Below are positions 20,416 to 30,809 of a DNA stretch of 64,000 nucleotides, in pieces (positions within the stretch are counted from its first letter, which is position 1; each line of letters starts with the position of its first letter). The position numbers and the translations under genes were made by a program. The notes under the pieces were generated by a model, which made no database searches, was not told where the DNA came from, and saw only the letters and a list, made by a program, of their open reading frames with translations. Source of the stretch: Anaerolineaceae bacterium (GTDB lineage: Bacteria > Chloroflexota > Anaerolineae > Anaerolineales > Anaerolineaceae); contig JAURZL010000018.1 of assembly GCA_030653365.1 (NCBI GenBank), positions 372,001 to 436,000 on the forward strand, written 5' to 3'.

Positions 20416-21576
20416 TTACCAGCCGATTTTAACTAATGCCTTTTGCATACGTTCAAGACCTTCCAACATGACACTTCTGGGGCAGCCAAAATTAAACCGG
20501 ATAAATCCTTCGCCACCGCTGCCAAAAATTTTTCCATCATTGAAAGCAACACCTGCTTCGTTCAGGAAAAATTCATACGGGCTCTTCTCAACCGAAATAT
20601 TCCGGCAATCCAACCAGGCAAGGTATGTGCCTTCGATTGAGGTAATATTTATATTCGGAATAGTAGTCAGAATAAAATCATTAAGTGTCTGCCAATTCCC
20701 TTGCAAATAGGACAATAATTGCAATAACCACTCTTCTCCATAATTATAAGCAGCCAATGCTGCCGTTAGTCCTAACACATTTGGGCTTGACACCAAACCT
20801 TTACGGGCTTTTTTAACAGTTTCCATCAGATCAGGATTTTGTATGATCGCAAAAGAAAATCCCAGACCGGCAATGTTGAAGGTCTTACTGGGCGCCATCA
20901 ATGTGATTGTTTTCTGTGCTATTTCGGGACTCAATGAAGCAATCGGAATATGTTTATTCCCCTGATAAATAATATCCGCATGGATTTCATCTGAACAAAT
21001 AAAAACATTATTTTGCAGACATATTTCAGCCATGTTTTGCAATTCTTCCCGTTTAAAAACACGTCCAACCGGATTATGTGGATTACATAACAGGAATAAT
21101 TTCGTTTTATCATTTATTGTTTTTTTGAACAAATCGAAGTCTATGGAATAATAATTCTTTGAGTCCAATATCAAAGGTGCATTTTGTTGAATTGCCTTAG
21201 CGTAATGAGGTGCAAATAAAAATGGAGGATAAACCGGGGGTTGTATCAAAACACCTTCCCCTGGTTGTGTAAGAGCATGTACTAATAAATTAAATCCGGT
21301 AACAACACCGGGCAAGAAAAGGATTTCCTGTGGATTAACCTTCCATTGATATAAATATTCCATTCGTATACAAATGGATTCTATAAGCAAAGAATCATCG
21401 GATGGATAACCAAAAATTCCATGAGAAACTCGTTCTTGTAGAGCATCAATGACAGGTTGGGGAGATTGGAAATCCATATCTGCTACCCAAAAAGGCAAAA
21501 TATTCTCTCCATATTTATTCCACTTTTCACTATCTGTATTTCTTCTGGGGATTACTTCATCAAAGTTATATTGCAT
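20416..21576 (-). CDS. MalY/PatB-type PLP-dependent aminotransferase / cystathionine beta-lyase-like
   Basis: MQYNFDEVIPRRNTDSEKWNKYG...PFWVADMDFQSPQPVIDAL...LCNPHNPVGRVFKREEL...SDEIHADIIY...APSKTFNIAGL. Confidence 0.92.
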   Translation of the reverse strand: MQYNFDEVIPRRNTDSEKWNKYGENILPFWVADMDFQSPQPVIDALQERVSHGIFGYPSDDSLLIESICIRMEYLYQWKVNPQEILFLPGVVTGFNLLVHALTQPGEGVLIQPPVYPPFLFAPHYAKAIQQNAPLILDSKNYYSIDFDLFKKTINDKTKLFLLCNPHNPVGRVFKREELQNMAEICLQNNVFICSDEIHADIIYQGNKHIPIASLSPEIAQKTITLMAPSKTFNIAGLGFSFAIIQNPDLMETVKKARKGLVSSPNVLGLTAALAAYNYGEEWLLQLLSYLQGNWQTLNDFILTTIPNINITSIEGTYLAWLDCRNISVEKSPYEFFLNEAGVAFNDGKIFGSGGEGFIRFNFGCPRSVMLEGLERMQKALVKIGW

Positions 21577-21653
21577 AGAACCTCAGCATGAATTCATCGC
21601 TTACAATGATTGGTAACATCTCTATAAACTGGGGTTGGCAATTGTTATTAGCA

Positions 21654-21680
21654 GGTATCACCACCAAAAACACCCTGACC
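21654..21680 (-). repeat. dispersed hairpin element, copy C (right arm degenerate)
   Basis: Reverse strand GGTCAGGGTGTTTTTGGTGGTGATACC; inner GGT-GGTGAT-ACC retained, right outer arm not recognisable. Confidence 0.45.
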
Positions 21681-21851
21681 GAAATTAAGTGAAAGGAAAC
21701 CGATCGTTGTTGAGCAAAATAATAACAGTTGTAGATATAACGATTATACTTTCAGAAGAATTGGTTGTCGAACAAAGGCATAAACTCTGAATTAAAAAAA
21801 CAAAACAATTCTGATGTCCAGTAAAATAAGTAAAACAATGGAAAATAAAAA

Positions 21852-22742
21852 ATGAACTTACCGCAAATAAATCTTCTTACATCCCCTGATTGGTCCGATT
21901 ATGAACTGGTTGACAGTGGTAACGGATCAAAACTAGAGCGTTATGGGACTTACTTAATCAAAAGACCTGAGCCTGAAGCGATCTGGAAACCAGCAAAACC
22001 AGAAAAACTTTGGAGCCAGGCACATTGTGAATTCCTTCCTACCACTGAGAAAAATGGCGGTCATTGGATTGAACATCGCCAGATGGATGACCGATGGATG
22101 ATGCAATACAAAAATCTTTCATTCTGGGTGCAAAGAACAGCTTCCCGTCATCTGGGTGTTTTTCCGGAACAAGCTATTCAATGGGATTGGATTCAGCAGC
22201 AAGTAACAACTGCAGGAAGACCGCTCAACGTACTAAATTTATTTGGTTACACCGGAATTGCTAGTCTGGCTGCAGCCAAAGCTGGAGCATTTGTGACTCA
22301 CCTGGATGCATCAAAGAAGGTAAATGTATGGGGTCAGGATAATCAGGCTGCATCTGGTATTTCGGATAAGAAAATCCGTTGGTTGGTAGATGATGCGTTT
22401 AAATTTGTGAATCGTGAAATCCGCCGAAATAGCCGCTATGATGGGATCATTCTTGACCCGCCAAAATTTGGAAGAGGACCAAAAGGGGAAGTCTGGGAAT
22501 TTTATAAGATTTTTCCCGATCTTCTGGAAAGTTGCCAGCAAATAATCAGTGATAAGCCGGTTTTTATCCTGGTAACTGCTTATGCGATTAAAGCATCTGC
22601 ACTTACCTTGTACTATGGGATAGAAGAAATGATGCGTAAACATAAAGGCACTACATCAGTCGGTGAAGTGGTTTTACAGGAAAAAAATGGCAAACACGCA
22701 GTTTCCATGGCAATTTTCGGTCGATGGACAAATAATTCTTAA
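21852..22742 (+). CDS. class I SAM-dependent methyltransferase (RlmI/RlmK-like C-terminal fold)
   Basis: VLNLFGYTGIASLAAAKAGAFVTHLDASKKVNVWGQDN...DGIILDPPKFGRGPKGEVWEF. Confidence 0.87.
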   Translation: MNLPQINLLTSPDWSDYELVDSGNGSKLERYGTYLIKRPEPEAIWKPAKPEKLWSQAHCEFLPTTEKNGGHWIEHRQMDDRWMMQYKNLSFWVQRTASRHLGVFPEQAIQWDWIQQQVTTAGRPLNVLNLFGYTGIASLAAAKAGAFVTHLDASKKVNVWGQDNQAASGISDKKIRWLVDDAFKFVNREIRRNSRYDGIILDPPKFGRGPKGEVWEFYKIFPDLLESCQQIISDKPVFILVTAYAIKASALTLYYGIEEMMRKHKGTTSVGEVVLQEKNGKHAVSMAIFGRWTNNS

Positions 22743-22757
22743 TCAAAGGAAATCTCA

Positions 22758-23621
22758 ATGAGTGAACAAACTAAATTTGCAATTATAGGTGCAGGTGCCA
22801 TGGGGGAAGCCATTATTGGAGGTTTATTACGACAAAGTTTGACGTCTCCAGAAAATATCCGCGCATCAGAACCAAGAATAGAACGTTGTGAAGAATTATA
22901 TGAAAAATATGGCGTAGCAACTTCCTCTGATAATCTACAAGTTTTAGAAAATACCGATGTGGTTGTATTGGCTGTAAAACCACAAAGATTAGAAAAAGTG
23001 CTTTACGAATTAGCTGGTAATATTCCAACCAATGCCGTCGTTATCAGCATAATTGCCGGCGCATCGATTGAGAAACTCTCTAAGGGATTGTCTCATGATT
23101 CGATCATCCGAACCATGCCGAATACACCAGGTCAGATTGGAAAAGGCATTACTGTCTGGTTCGCCTCCCCAACAGTTTCAACTTCTCAAATGAATAAAGC
23201 AAAATTGATGTTGCAGGCATTAGGCAAAGATATTCAGGTGGATGAAGAATATTATCTTGATATGGCGACGGGAATTTCCGGCACTGGACCAATGTATGTT
23301 TATTTATTTATGGAAGCATTTATGGATGCTGCGGTTCACCTGGGATTCTCGCGGCATATTGCAGAACAACTGGTGATTGAAACCATTCGTGGGTCGGTTG
23401 ATTATTATGAAAGCCAATCAGTGCATGTTGCCGATCTGAGAAATAAAGTCACCTCACCGGGTGGTACATCAGCAGCAGCTTTGTATTATTTGGAAAAAGC
23501 AGGGTTCAGAACCGCCATCTCAAGAGCAATTTGGGCAGCTTATGAACGCTCGCAGCAATTAGGGAAAGGGAAATTGGATCAACATCCCGAAAAAAAAAAC
23601 GATAATGGAAAAATTGATTAA
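22758..23621 (+). CDS. proC: pyrroline-5-carboxylate reductase
   Basis: KFAIIGAGAMGEAIIGGLL...VVLAVKPQ...SIIAGASIEKL...RTMPNTPGQIGKGIT...SGTGPMYVYLFMEAFMDAAVHLG. Confidence 0.94.
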   Translation: MSEQTKFAIIGAGAMGEAIIGGLLRQSLTSPENIRASEPRIERCEELYEKYGVATSSDNLQVLENTDVVVLAVKPQRLEKVLYELAGNIPTNAVVISIIAGASIEKLSKGLSHDSIIRTMPNTPGQIGKGITVWFASPTVSTSQMNKAKLMLQALGKDIQVDEEYYLDMATGISGTGPMYVYLFMEAFMDAAVHLGFSRHIAEQLVIETIRGSVDYYESQSVHVADLRNKVTSPGGTSAAALYYLEKAGFRTAISRAIWAAYERSQQLGKGKLDQHPEKKNDNGKID

Positions 23622-23635
23622 TCACGGAGCCAACA

Positions 23636-24574
23636 ATGAATTATCGCAATCTTGGAAATACAGGCGTCAAAGTTTCGGTCGTAGGAATTGGCACCAATCG
23701 ATTTGGATCAGAGAAAACACCGCAATCAGAAGTGAACCGGATCATTGATTGTGCACTTGATTTAGGGATTAATCATCTCGATTCAGCTGATGCTTATCAA
23801 AGTGGAAACTCGGAAATTGTTCTGGGCAATGCGCTAAAGGGAAAATGGGATCGGATTTTCCTTGCTACCAAATTTTTTCACTCAACAGGTGAAGGAATTA
23901 ATGATCGTGGAGCTTCCCGATATCACATCTTTAATGCTGTTGAAGCAAGTCTAAAACGATTGCAAAGTGATCACATCGATCTCTATTATCTTCATCGTTG
24001 GGATGTTGATACACCGATCGAAGAAACTTTGAGAACTTTGGATGGACTGATCCAGCAAGGCAAAGTTCGTTATATTGGTGCATCCAATTTTACAGCCTGG
24101 CAGCTTGCCAAAGCAAATTTGTTGGCAGAATTCAAAGGCTGGAATGCTTTTGTAGCCATCCAATCCCATTATCATATGTTTGAGAGGGATCTTGAAAAAG
24201 AAGTGATCCCCTATAGTCAATCAGAAAATGTTGCTTTAATTCCCTATTTTCCGCTTGCAGGTGGATTCCTGACCGGAAAATATCAAAAGGGAAAACCTGC
24301 ACCTGCAGGATCGCGCGGCGAAAGCAACGAATATGTCCAGAAATATATGACTGACAAGAATTATGCTATTTTGGAAAAATTAAAAGCATTCGCCTCGGTT
24401 CATGGACATCAAATGAATGAACTGGCTATCGCCTGGCTTCTGGCTCAACCGCAGGTTGCCTCTGTCATTTCCGGTGCAACGAAATTGGAACAAGTCAATC
24501 AAAATTCAGTAGCGAGTGAGTGGGTTTTATCCCAAAATGAGATCGAGCAAATAGAAGTTATCCTGAAGGAATAA
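23636..24574 (+). CDS. aldo/keto reductase
   Basis: MNYRNLGNTGVKVSVVGIGTNRFG...LDSADAYQSGNSEIVLGNAL...DHIDLYYLHRWD...IGASNFTAWQL. Confidence 0.93.
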   Translation: MNYRNLGNTGVKVSVVGIGTNRFGSEKTPQSEVNRIIDCALDLGINHLDSADAYQSGNSEIVLGNALKGKWDRIFLATKFFHSTGEGINDRGASRYHIFNAVEASLKRLQSDHIDLYYLHRWDVDTPIEETLRTLDGLIQQGKVRYIGASNFTAWQLAKANLLAEFKGWNAFVAIQSHYHMFERDLEKEVIPYSQSENVALIPYFPLAGGFLTGKYQKGKPAPAGSRGESNEYVQKYMTDKNYAILEKLKAFASVHGHQMNELAIAWLLAQPQVASVISGATKLEQVNQNSVASEWVLSQNEIEQIEVILKE

Positions 24575-24634
24575 ACCAAAAATTTCTTATCATTTTGAAT
24601 TGACATAATTCCATACCTCTCCTAAACTTGTCTA

Positions 24635-26197
24635 ATGCTTGCACGCGTTTTTTCTTGTGGCGTCATCGGTCTTGATGGCGTCGTCATCGAAGTAGAAGTA
24701 GACTCAAGCAACGGACAATCCAAAGTGTTGATTGTAGGTCTACCCGACGCAGCGGTTCAGGAAAGTCGTGAACGCGTTCAGTCTGCCATTAAAAACAGTG
24801 GCTTTATGTTCCCCCGCAAAAGAGTAACCATCAACCTGGCTCCGGCAGATGTTCGAAAAGAAGGTCCTGCGTACGATCTACCCATTGCGGTAGGCGTTTT
24901 GGCTGCCAGCCGGCAAATTAATCCCATGAAATTGGAAAAAAGCCTGGTCGTCGGTGAATTATCTCTGGATGGGACATTACGTCATGTTCGTGGAATCCTA
25001 CCCATGGCGGCATTGGCAAGGCAGGAAGGTTTTCAGAGAATAATTGTTCCAAAAATCGATGCGGTCGAAGCATCCTTAATACCTGATCTGGAAATAATTG
25101 CAGTTGACTCATTAAGTCAGTTGGCGTCCTGGTTGCAGGGAGAAGTGGAAATTGAAATTCCAAAGCCATCATTCGTTAATGATGACTCCAGCTTGCGTTT
25201 TCAAACTGATTTTCAAGAAATCAAAGGGCAGGAGCATGTCAAACGTGCCCTGGAAGTTGCTGCAGCTGGTGGACACAATGTAATGCTCATTGGTCCACCA
25301 GGTTCAGGAAAAACATTAATGGCACGCGCTTTACCTTCAATCATGCCAAATATGACGATTGATGAAGCTTTGGATGTCACCCGTATCTATTCAGTGGCTG
25401 ACCAACTTCCAGCTGACATACCATTGATGCGAACAAGACCCTTCCGCTCACCGCACCATACGATCAGCCATGCCGGACTTGTCGGAGGTGGAAACTGGCC
25501 GCATCCCGGTGAAATATCTCTGGCACATCGTGGTGTGCTGTTCCTGGATGAATTGCCTGAATTTGGATCACGCGTACTAGAAGTAATGCGCCAACCCATG
25601 GAGGATAAAGTCGTAACCATCAGTCGCGCGCAAGGATCACTCACCTTCCCTGCCAATTTCCAGCTCATCGGGGCGATGAATCCATGTCCCTGTGGATATT
25701 ATGGGGACCCGGTCAAACCTTGTACCTGTGCGCTTGGTATGGTAAGTAAATATCAAAAGAGAATTTCTGGTCCATTATTGGATCGCTTCGATATTCATGT
25801 CGAAGTACCACGGGTTGAATATGACAAATTGACCAACCAGCGTCTGGGCGAATCCTCAGCGCTGATCCGCGAGCGAGTGGAAGCAGCACGTCAACGCCAG
25901 ATTTTACGTTTCTCAGAAAATGGAAGTGACTCGGAAAACAATCACAAAATCGGTATGACAGCCAACGCAGATATGGGCGTGGGAGAAATTCGCAAGTTCT
26001 GTAAGGTGGATGACGCAGGAGAAACCCTCATGCGTGCAGCGATGCGCCAATTACAGCTTTCCGCCAGAGCATTCCACCGGGTGTTGAAGCTTGCTCGAAC
26101 CATCTCTGATCTGGCTGGAAGTGAAGATATCGCCACCAATCATTTAGCAGAAGCATTGCAATATCGACCGAAAGTCATGATGGAAATTCAGGGATAA
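24635..26197 (+). CDS. comM: YifB/ComM family Mg-chelatase-like AAA+ ATPase
   Basis: MLARVFSCGVIGLDGVVIEVEVDSSNGQSKVLIVGLPDAAVQESRERVQSAIKNSGF...GHNVMLIGPPGSGKTLMARALPSIMP. Confidence 0.95.
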   Translation: MLARVFSCGVIGLDGVVIEVEVDSSNGQSKVLIVGLPDAAVQESRERVQSAIKNSGFMFPRKRVTINLAPADVRKEGPAYDLPIAVGVLAASRQINPMKLEKSLVVGELSLDGTLRHVRGILPMAALARQEGFQRIIVPKIDAVEASLIPDLEIIAVDSLSQLASWLQGEVEIEIPKPSFVNDDSSLRFQTDFQEIKGQEHVKRALEVAAAGGHNVMLIGPPGSGKTLMARALPSIMPNMTIDEALDVTRIYSVADQLPADIPLMRTRPFRSPHHTISHAGLVGGGNWPHPGEISLAHRGVLFLDELPEFGSRVLEVMRQPMEDKVVTISRAQGSLTFPANFQLIGAMNPCPCGYYGDPVKPCTCALGMVSKYQKRISGPLLDRFDIHVEVPRVEYDKLTNQRLGESSALIRERVEAARQRQILRFSENGSDSENNHKIGMTANADMGVGEIRKFCKVDDAGETLMRAAMRQLQLSARAFHRVLKLARTISDLAGSEDIATNHLAEALQYRPKVMMEIQG

Positions 26198-26366
26198 TTA
26201 TTCTTTTTAATTATCTAGAACCATTCCCTTTCCCTTTTTTCCTTAAATACAACCTTTACCTTTTTTGGCAATTGCAGATAAGCATATACATTTTTTTGGT
26301 CTCATAGTCTTCTGCTTGTATAGTGAAACCATAAAATTTATCCTGAATACAAGAGGGAAAGATTAA

Positions 26367-28733
26367 ATGCATCCAATTCGTGATTTCAAAGCCATTATTT
26401 TTTTGGCTCTCATATTCATTTTGGTCCTGTCTTCCTGTAATTTACAAAGATTTGCCAATAAACCTGGTGATTTCTGTTCGGCTATAAAGCTCACAGAAAA
26501 AAGTGGTAAACCAATGGATCAAATTCCACTGATTGGATTCCCTGAGGGATATGATGACATTTATGTAAATTTGATTGTAGAAGGTAAAAAAACCGATCTT
26601 TTTACATTTATTTCGGTTGAATCCCCGAACAATTATTCATTGGTTGTTCCATTGCATCCAGATGGAATTGGTGGTGGAAAAATTGAATTTGAATTCACAG
26701 ATGAAAAGGTCAGTTGTAACCCTATCCAATTTACAATTGAGAGTCTGCCACTTGCTCCTGGCGCATTTGAAAAATTAATAAATGTTATTGACAATAATTA
26801 TCGTCAGTACGCAACTGCAGCAAACATTTCAAATGAACTTTTCGAAAACGAACAAATCCCTTCTGATTTAACACCAATGGCATTGGCTCATTTTTTGTTA
26901 AACGGAGCTAATAATCAAAATTCTCTGAAAAATATAGCATCTGCAACAGCCCCAATTCTAGATGAAGAAAATGTTGATGTTGAGCTATTGGACGCACTGA
27001 CCGCTCACCTGAATCTGGTTGAATGGGGGCTGGAAAGTTCATCGATATTTGCTGAAGCTACTCTCGAATCTTATCCTCCTATCGGAAAGCTTACACTTCA
27101 GCCTTTGGAACAATATTCAGCTGCTACACTCAGCAGTGCAATGCAAAAACAAGCAACCTGCTATCGCCAATTAAATGGAGCAGCTGGGGATGTTATCAAG
27201 AAAACAGAGGCTGGTTTAGCTGTAGTTGGTCTAGCGATGCCTGTGCCTGTGGCGTTAATATCATTGGCTGGACTCGCCCTTAAAGCACCTGCAGAGTTTT
27301 GTGCATATACTTTACCATCTAAATTTTCTAGTGTTGAAATTGATATTTCCATTAGTAACTTTCCAGAAGATTATGACACTGATGAACATTTCGGAGGAGT
27401 TGTCAACTCCGTCAATGTTACACCTGTTAGTGAAGGATTTACTATCACAGGAATGGTAATCGATGCTGCCAGTAATCTTTTATCTGGTGGAAAAATTTTA
27501 TCAAAAGCTGTAAATGGTGTGGAGGTGTCAAACAAATCTGTAGAAGTTGTTGATAAAGTCTTAACAAGGTCAGGTTACGCGGATAAAATTTGCCAATTTA
27601 ATACTGACTGTAAAGATTTTACATTGACCCATCCTCCAGAAACTTTTCCAGCTGTCAATATTGCAAATAGCAACTATATTGAATTGGAGACACTTCCCCG
27701 TCCAGATTTTGCGATTTCATTAAATCCTGGAAATGCACAAAGATATATACCCGCTGAAGTAGGATTAGGCGCGCTTAGCGTAAAGTCAATTTCTGGTGTT
27801 TTTGGAGATGAATATCTCCAGAAAGAAATACCTGTGCGTGTGAGTGAAATATCTGTTGACGTTCAACCCAGCAGTGTCACCTTGGAAGTTGGAGAGTCGC
27901 AAAATTTTACGGTAATAATAGAATCTGCCGAGCACCCGGACAAAAATGAATGGCGATTGACAGATCCGGATGGTGGGGAAACTGTTGTAGCAATTAATGC
28001 AAGTGAGTATACCTTTGTTGCACCTGATTTTGACCTTAGACCTCCAAGAGATGAATGCGATCCGGAGGAACAGCAACAATTATGGGTATTAAGCGTAATA
28101 TCAACTACTGACACTGGTTTAAGAAAAAATCCAGAACCAGAACGTTCCGACCTGTCAACAATTGTTGTAACAAAAAAACCTGAACCTTCTAATGATCCTG
28201 GCAAGTGTAAAACTCCCACGCCATCGCCAGATACATGTCTGGTCGGTACATGGGTGTTAAACATTGAAGCTTATCAGGAATTCATGGATTCGCTAACTGA
28301 GGAAGCGAGTCGCCAGGGCGATGGAAGAACAATGACCTGGAGATATGTTAGTGGAGAACAAAAGGTGCAGTTTTACCAAGAACACACATATAATTTCTGG
28401 CAGGATAATTTCGCTTTTACAGTAAATATGAATGGAGCGAGTTTGCCTTTCACACTTAATGGCTCTAGTCAAGGTGATTATTCATCCATCGATGGAGTAC
28501 TTTACTTAAAGGACGAAGAATCTTTCACGGATATCAAGACCCGTTTTCCAGTACCTTTGACCGCAGAAGGATTTATACGAATAAGTGATTTATATCTTAG
28601 TATGAATGAAGGTGTGATTGGTGCAGAAGGCATCACCGTATTGGAAAAGGATTATGGGGCTTACCGTTGTAATGGGAATCAATTAACGATCTTACTTACT
28701 CCATATCCAAATATCGTCTACGACAGAGAGTAA
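26367..28733 (+). CDS. large secreted lipoprotein of unknown function with Ig-like segment
   Basis: Lipobox LVLSSCNLQ; 788 aa; internal hydrophobic segment; Ig-like DVQPSSVTLEVGESQNFTVIIESAE. Confidence 0.75.
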   Translation: MHPIRDFKAIIFLALIFILVLSSCNLQRFANKPGDFCSAIKLTEKSGKPMDQIPLIGFPEGYDDIYVNLIVEGKKTDLFTFISVESPNNYSLVVPLHPDGIGGGKIEFEFTDEKVSCNPIQFTIESLPLAPGAFEKLINVIDNNYRQYATAANISNELFENEQIPSDLTPMALAHFLLNGANNQNSLKNIASATAPILDEENVDVELLDALTAHLNLVEWGLESSSIFAEATLESYPPIGKLTLQPLEQYSAATLSSAMQKQATCYRQLNGAAGDVIKKTEAGLAVVGLAMPVPVALISLAGLALKAPAEFCAYTLPSKFSSVEIDISISNFPEDYDTDEHFGGVVNSVNVTPVSEGFTITGMVIDAASNLLSGGKILSKAVNGVEVSNKSVEVVDKVLTRSGYADKICQFNTDCKDFTLTHPPETFPAVNIANSNYIELETLPRPDFAISLNPGNAQRYIPAEVGLGALSVKSISGVFGDEYLQKEIPVRVSEISVDVQPSSVTLEVGESQNFTVIIESAEHPDKNEWRLTDPDGGETVVAINASEYTFVAPDFDLRPPRDECDPEEQQQLWVLSVISTTDTGLRKNPEPERSDLSTIVVTKKPEPSNDPGKCKTPTPSPDTCLVGTWVLNIEAYQEFMDSLTEEASRQGDGRTMTWRYVSGEQKVQFYQEHTYNFWQDNFAFTVNMNGASLPFTLNGSSQGDYSSIDGVLYLKDEESFTDIKTRFPVPLTAEGFIRISDLYLSMNEGVIGAEGITVLEKDYGAYRCNGNQLTILLTPYPNIVYDRE

Positions 28734-28784
28734 AGAAAATTATTTGCCCCTGGCCTGTTGATTGATTGAAGTTTCTTCAATTAC

Positions 28785-28943
28785 TCACCAACATAAATCA
28801 ATTGCCAGAAAACCATTGATGTGGTTCCCTGCCATTTCTCTCAATCGAGAAAATCCATGAGCTTGCAAAGCATTACACTCAGTCTTCAGATCACTGAAGG
28901 TGGAGCTAACAAAAATTCTAAATGTGCATGCAGTTTGTGACAT
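28785..28943 (-). pseudogene. truncated DUF4062 (STAND-associated) domain remnant
   Basis: Reverse strand MSQTACTFRIFVSSTFSDLKTECNALQAHGFSRLREMAGNHINGFLAIDLCW* then in frame VIEETSINQQARGK*; matches the DUF4062 pattern FVSSTFxDxxxERxxL...FPRLRE...IDLRWGVxEExxxxQQ with a stop at the conserved G. Confidence 0.72.
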
Positions 28944-28971
28944 GACCACGAGCCACCCATTACTTTCGAAG

Positions 28972-30624
28972 TTATTGAGGCTTACTCAAGATAAATAGAC
29001 CACGAGAACTATCTGTCACAAACACCACTTCATCCGTGGCAAAGATACTGGAAACATCATCAATTTCAGCATATTTGGCAACCAATTTAGGATGGGCGGG
29101 GTCGTTGATATCAATTGCCACAATACCGCTCTCCAGGGTTTGGTTCCAGGTTCCGTGATCGAGACCAAAAGAAAAACTCAGGTAGACCATTTCACCACTG
29201 AGAGATGCTTCCATGAAGCTTTGGCGGCTGGCAGCCCCGGGTGGTATAAGTTCGTAGTTGCCGATCAGTTCCATAAACCTTCCCATTTTAATTGGCTTTG
29301 CAGGATTGCTGATGTCCACGATGATCAAGCCTTCATCCCAACCAGTGATGTAGGCTCTTTGGTCGATCAAGATGATACTGGACCCCCAGCCGGTATCGAC
29401 ACTGGCAATTTCAGCAGGTTCAGCAGGGTTGTGGAAATCCACAATATGTAAACGGTTGGCGATCATATAAACGATACCATCTTTAACCGCAACGCCAGGA
29501 TATGCGACATTGGAATAAAAGGAGAATTCCCCAATAGTTTCAGGCTGTGATGGGTCGCTCACGTCAACTGCGATCAAAGTGTCGCTGCGTGTCAGGTACA
29601 CGGTTTGATCTTCCACAGCTAAATTTTTTATTGAGCGGTGCCCCATGGTTAACTCCCCTAGAAAACGGGGAACTGAAGGTGTTTGGATATCCAATATTAT
29701 TAATCTATCACCTATTGCTGATGAGCCACTAATTCCACCCTGATCTGTTATGTATGCTATTTGACCGTCCACAATGACGTTTTGGGCATTATCGAGGGGG
29801 TATGATCCAATTTCTTTCGGATTTGAGAAATCGCTCACATCCAATATCTTCAGTCCATCCCCACCATTGGCGATATAGGCTATGTCGTTTTGGATAATCA
29901 CTTTCAGGGTTTCACGTGAGGTCAACCAGCTGCCAATCAAGTCAAAATGTGGCAGCGGTGTTGGGGTAGATGTTGGGGTTATAGGCTGCGTTGCAATCAT
30001 TTTTGGATCAACCGGTGTCATTTGACCTATCGACACATTTTCTGTTGGTTTGATTGTAGATGGTTCTCCCCACAGCTTTGGGATAATAATCGCAGCAATG
30101 ATCGCAAGTCCGACAATTCCCAATAAAATCGGCAACATGATTATTGGCTTCCATCTTTTTACTGGCGCTTTAGAATATGCTGCTGGAGGTTTGAGGTTTT
30201 CTTCAAAAATTGCTTTTTCACCCCCAGCCATAAAGTGTTGTAAGGTTGTTTGCAGTTTTTCAATATGCCTCTCAAGAGGTGGTGTAATCGCATCCAACCA
30301 GTGTTCAGTGGAAAGGAAATATGCCATGGCACCAGTAGGGTCGATGTTCTCAATTCTGAATGGGATTATTATTACATTATTGGCAACTGCTCGCTCAACT
30401 TCTCTGACAACTTGATTGGAACGGTTAGAATTCTCTGAGAGAATAATCACCATTAATTTACAATTCTGAATGCCTGCAATAATTGCTTCCCCCCAGGATG
30501 TCCCCGGTGTAATATCACGAGGTGCTACCCAACAACGGATACCTCTGTTTTCTAAACCAGCTACAACCGCATCAGCAACCGGCTTGTCTTTGTTTGAATA
30601 ACTGATAAAAACATCATGAGCCAT
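28972..30624 (-). CDS. TIR domain - TM helix - LVIVD-repeat beta-propeller protein
   Basis: MAHDVFISYSNKDKPVADAVVAGLENRGIRCWVAPRDITPGTSWGEAIIAGIQNCKLMVIILSENSNRSNQVVREVERAV; TM PIIMLPILLGIVGLAIIAAIII; repeats AYIANGGDGLKILDVSDFSNPKEIGSY and AYITGWDEGLIIVDISNPAKPIKMG. Confidence 0.92.
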   Translation of the reverse strand: MAHDVFISYSNKDKPVADAVVAGLENRGIRCWVAPRDITPGTSWGEAIIAGIQNCKLMVIILSENSNRSNQVVREVERAVANNVIIIPFRIENIDPTGAMAYFLSTEHWLDAITPPLERHIEKLQTTLQHFMAGGEKAIFEENLKPPAAYSKAPVKRWKPIIMLPILLGIVGLAIIAAIIIPKLWGEPSTIKPTENVSIGQMTPVDPKMIATQPITPTSTPTPLPHFDLIGSWLTSRETLKVIIQNDIAYIANGGDGLKILDVSDFSNPKEIGSYPLDNAQNVIVDGQIAYITDQGGISGSSAIGDRLIILDIQTPSVPRFLGELTMGHRSIKNLAVEDQTVYLTRSDTLIAVDVSDPSQPETIGEFSFYSNVAYPGVAVKDGIVYMIANRLHIVDFHNPAEPAEIASVDTGWGSSIILIDQRAYITGWDEGLIIVDISNPAKPIKMGRFMELIGNYELIPPGAASRQSFMEASLSGEMVYLSFSFGLDHGTWNQTLESGIVAIDINDPAHPKLVAKYAEIDDVSSIFATDEVVFVTDSSRGLFILSKPQ

Positions 30625-30809
30625 GATATTAACCAGATTTATGATTGAAATGATGGAGATCGTACAAATAAGTGTAGATGCTTCCTAAACTGGAAATTAA
30701 GAAATTAATAAATAATTTTCTTGATCTAGTGAAATTATTTATGAAGCCAGAGGCAATTTTTTCTATTAATTTTTTCATCTCGGATTCCTAATGCAGATCA
30801 ATCATTCCT

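Noticed and set aside
27796-27825. TGGTGTTTTTGGAGATGAATATCTCCAG resembles the dispersed hairpin element
   Set aside because: Lies inside the lipoprotein coding sequence (SGVFGDEYLQ) and lacks GGTGAT and the right arm; likely chance
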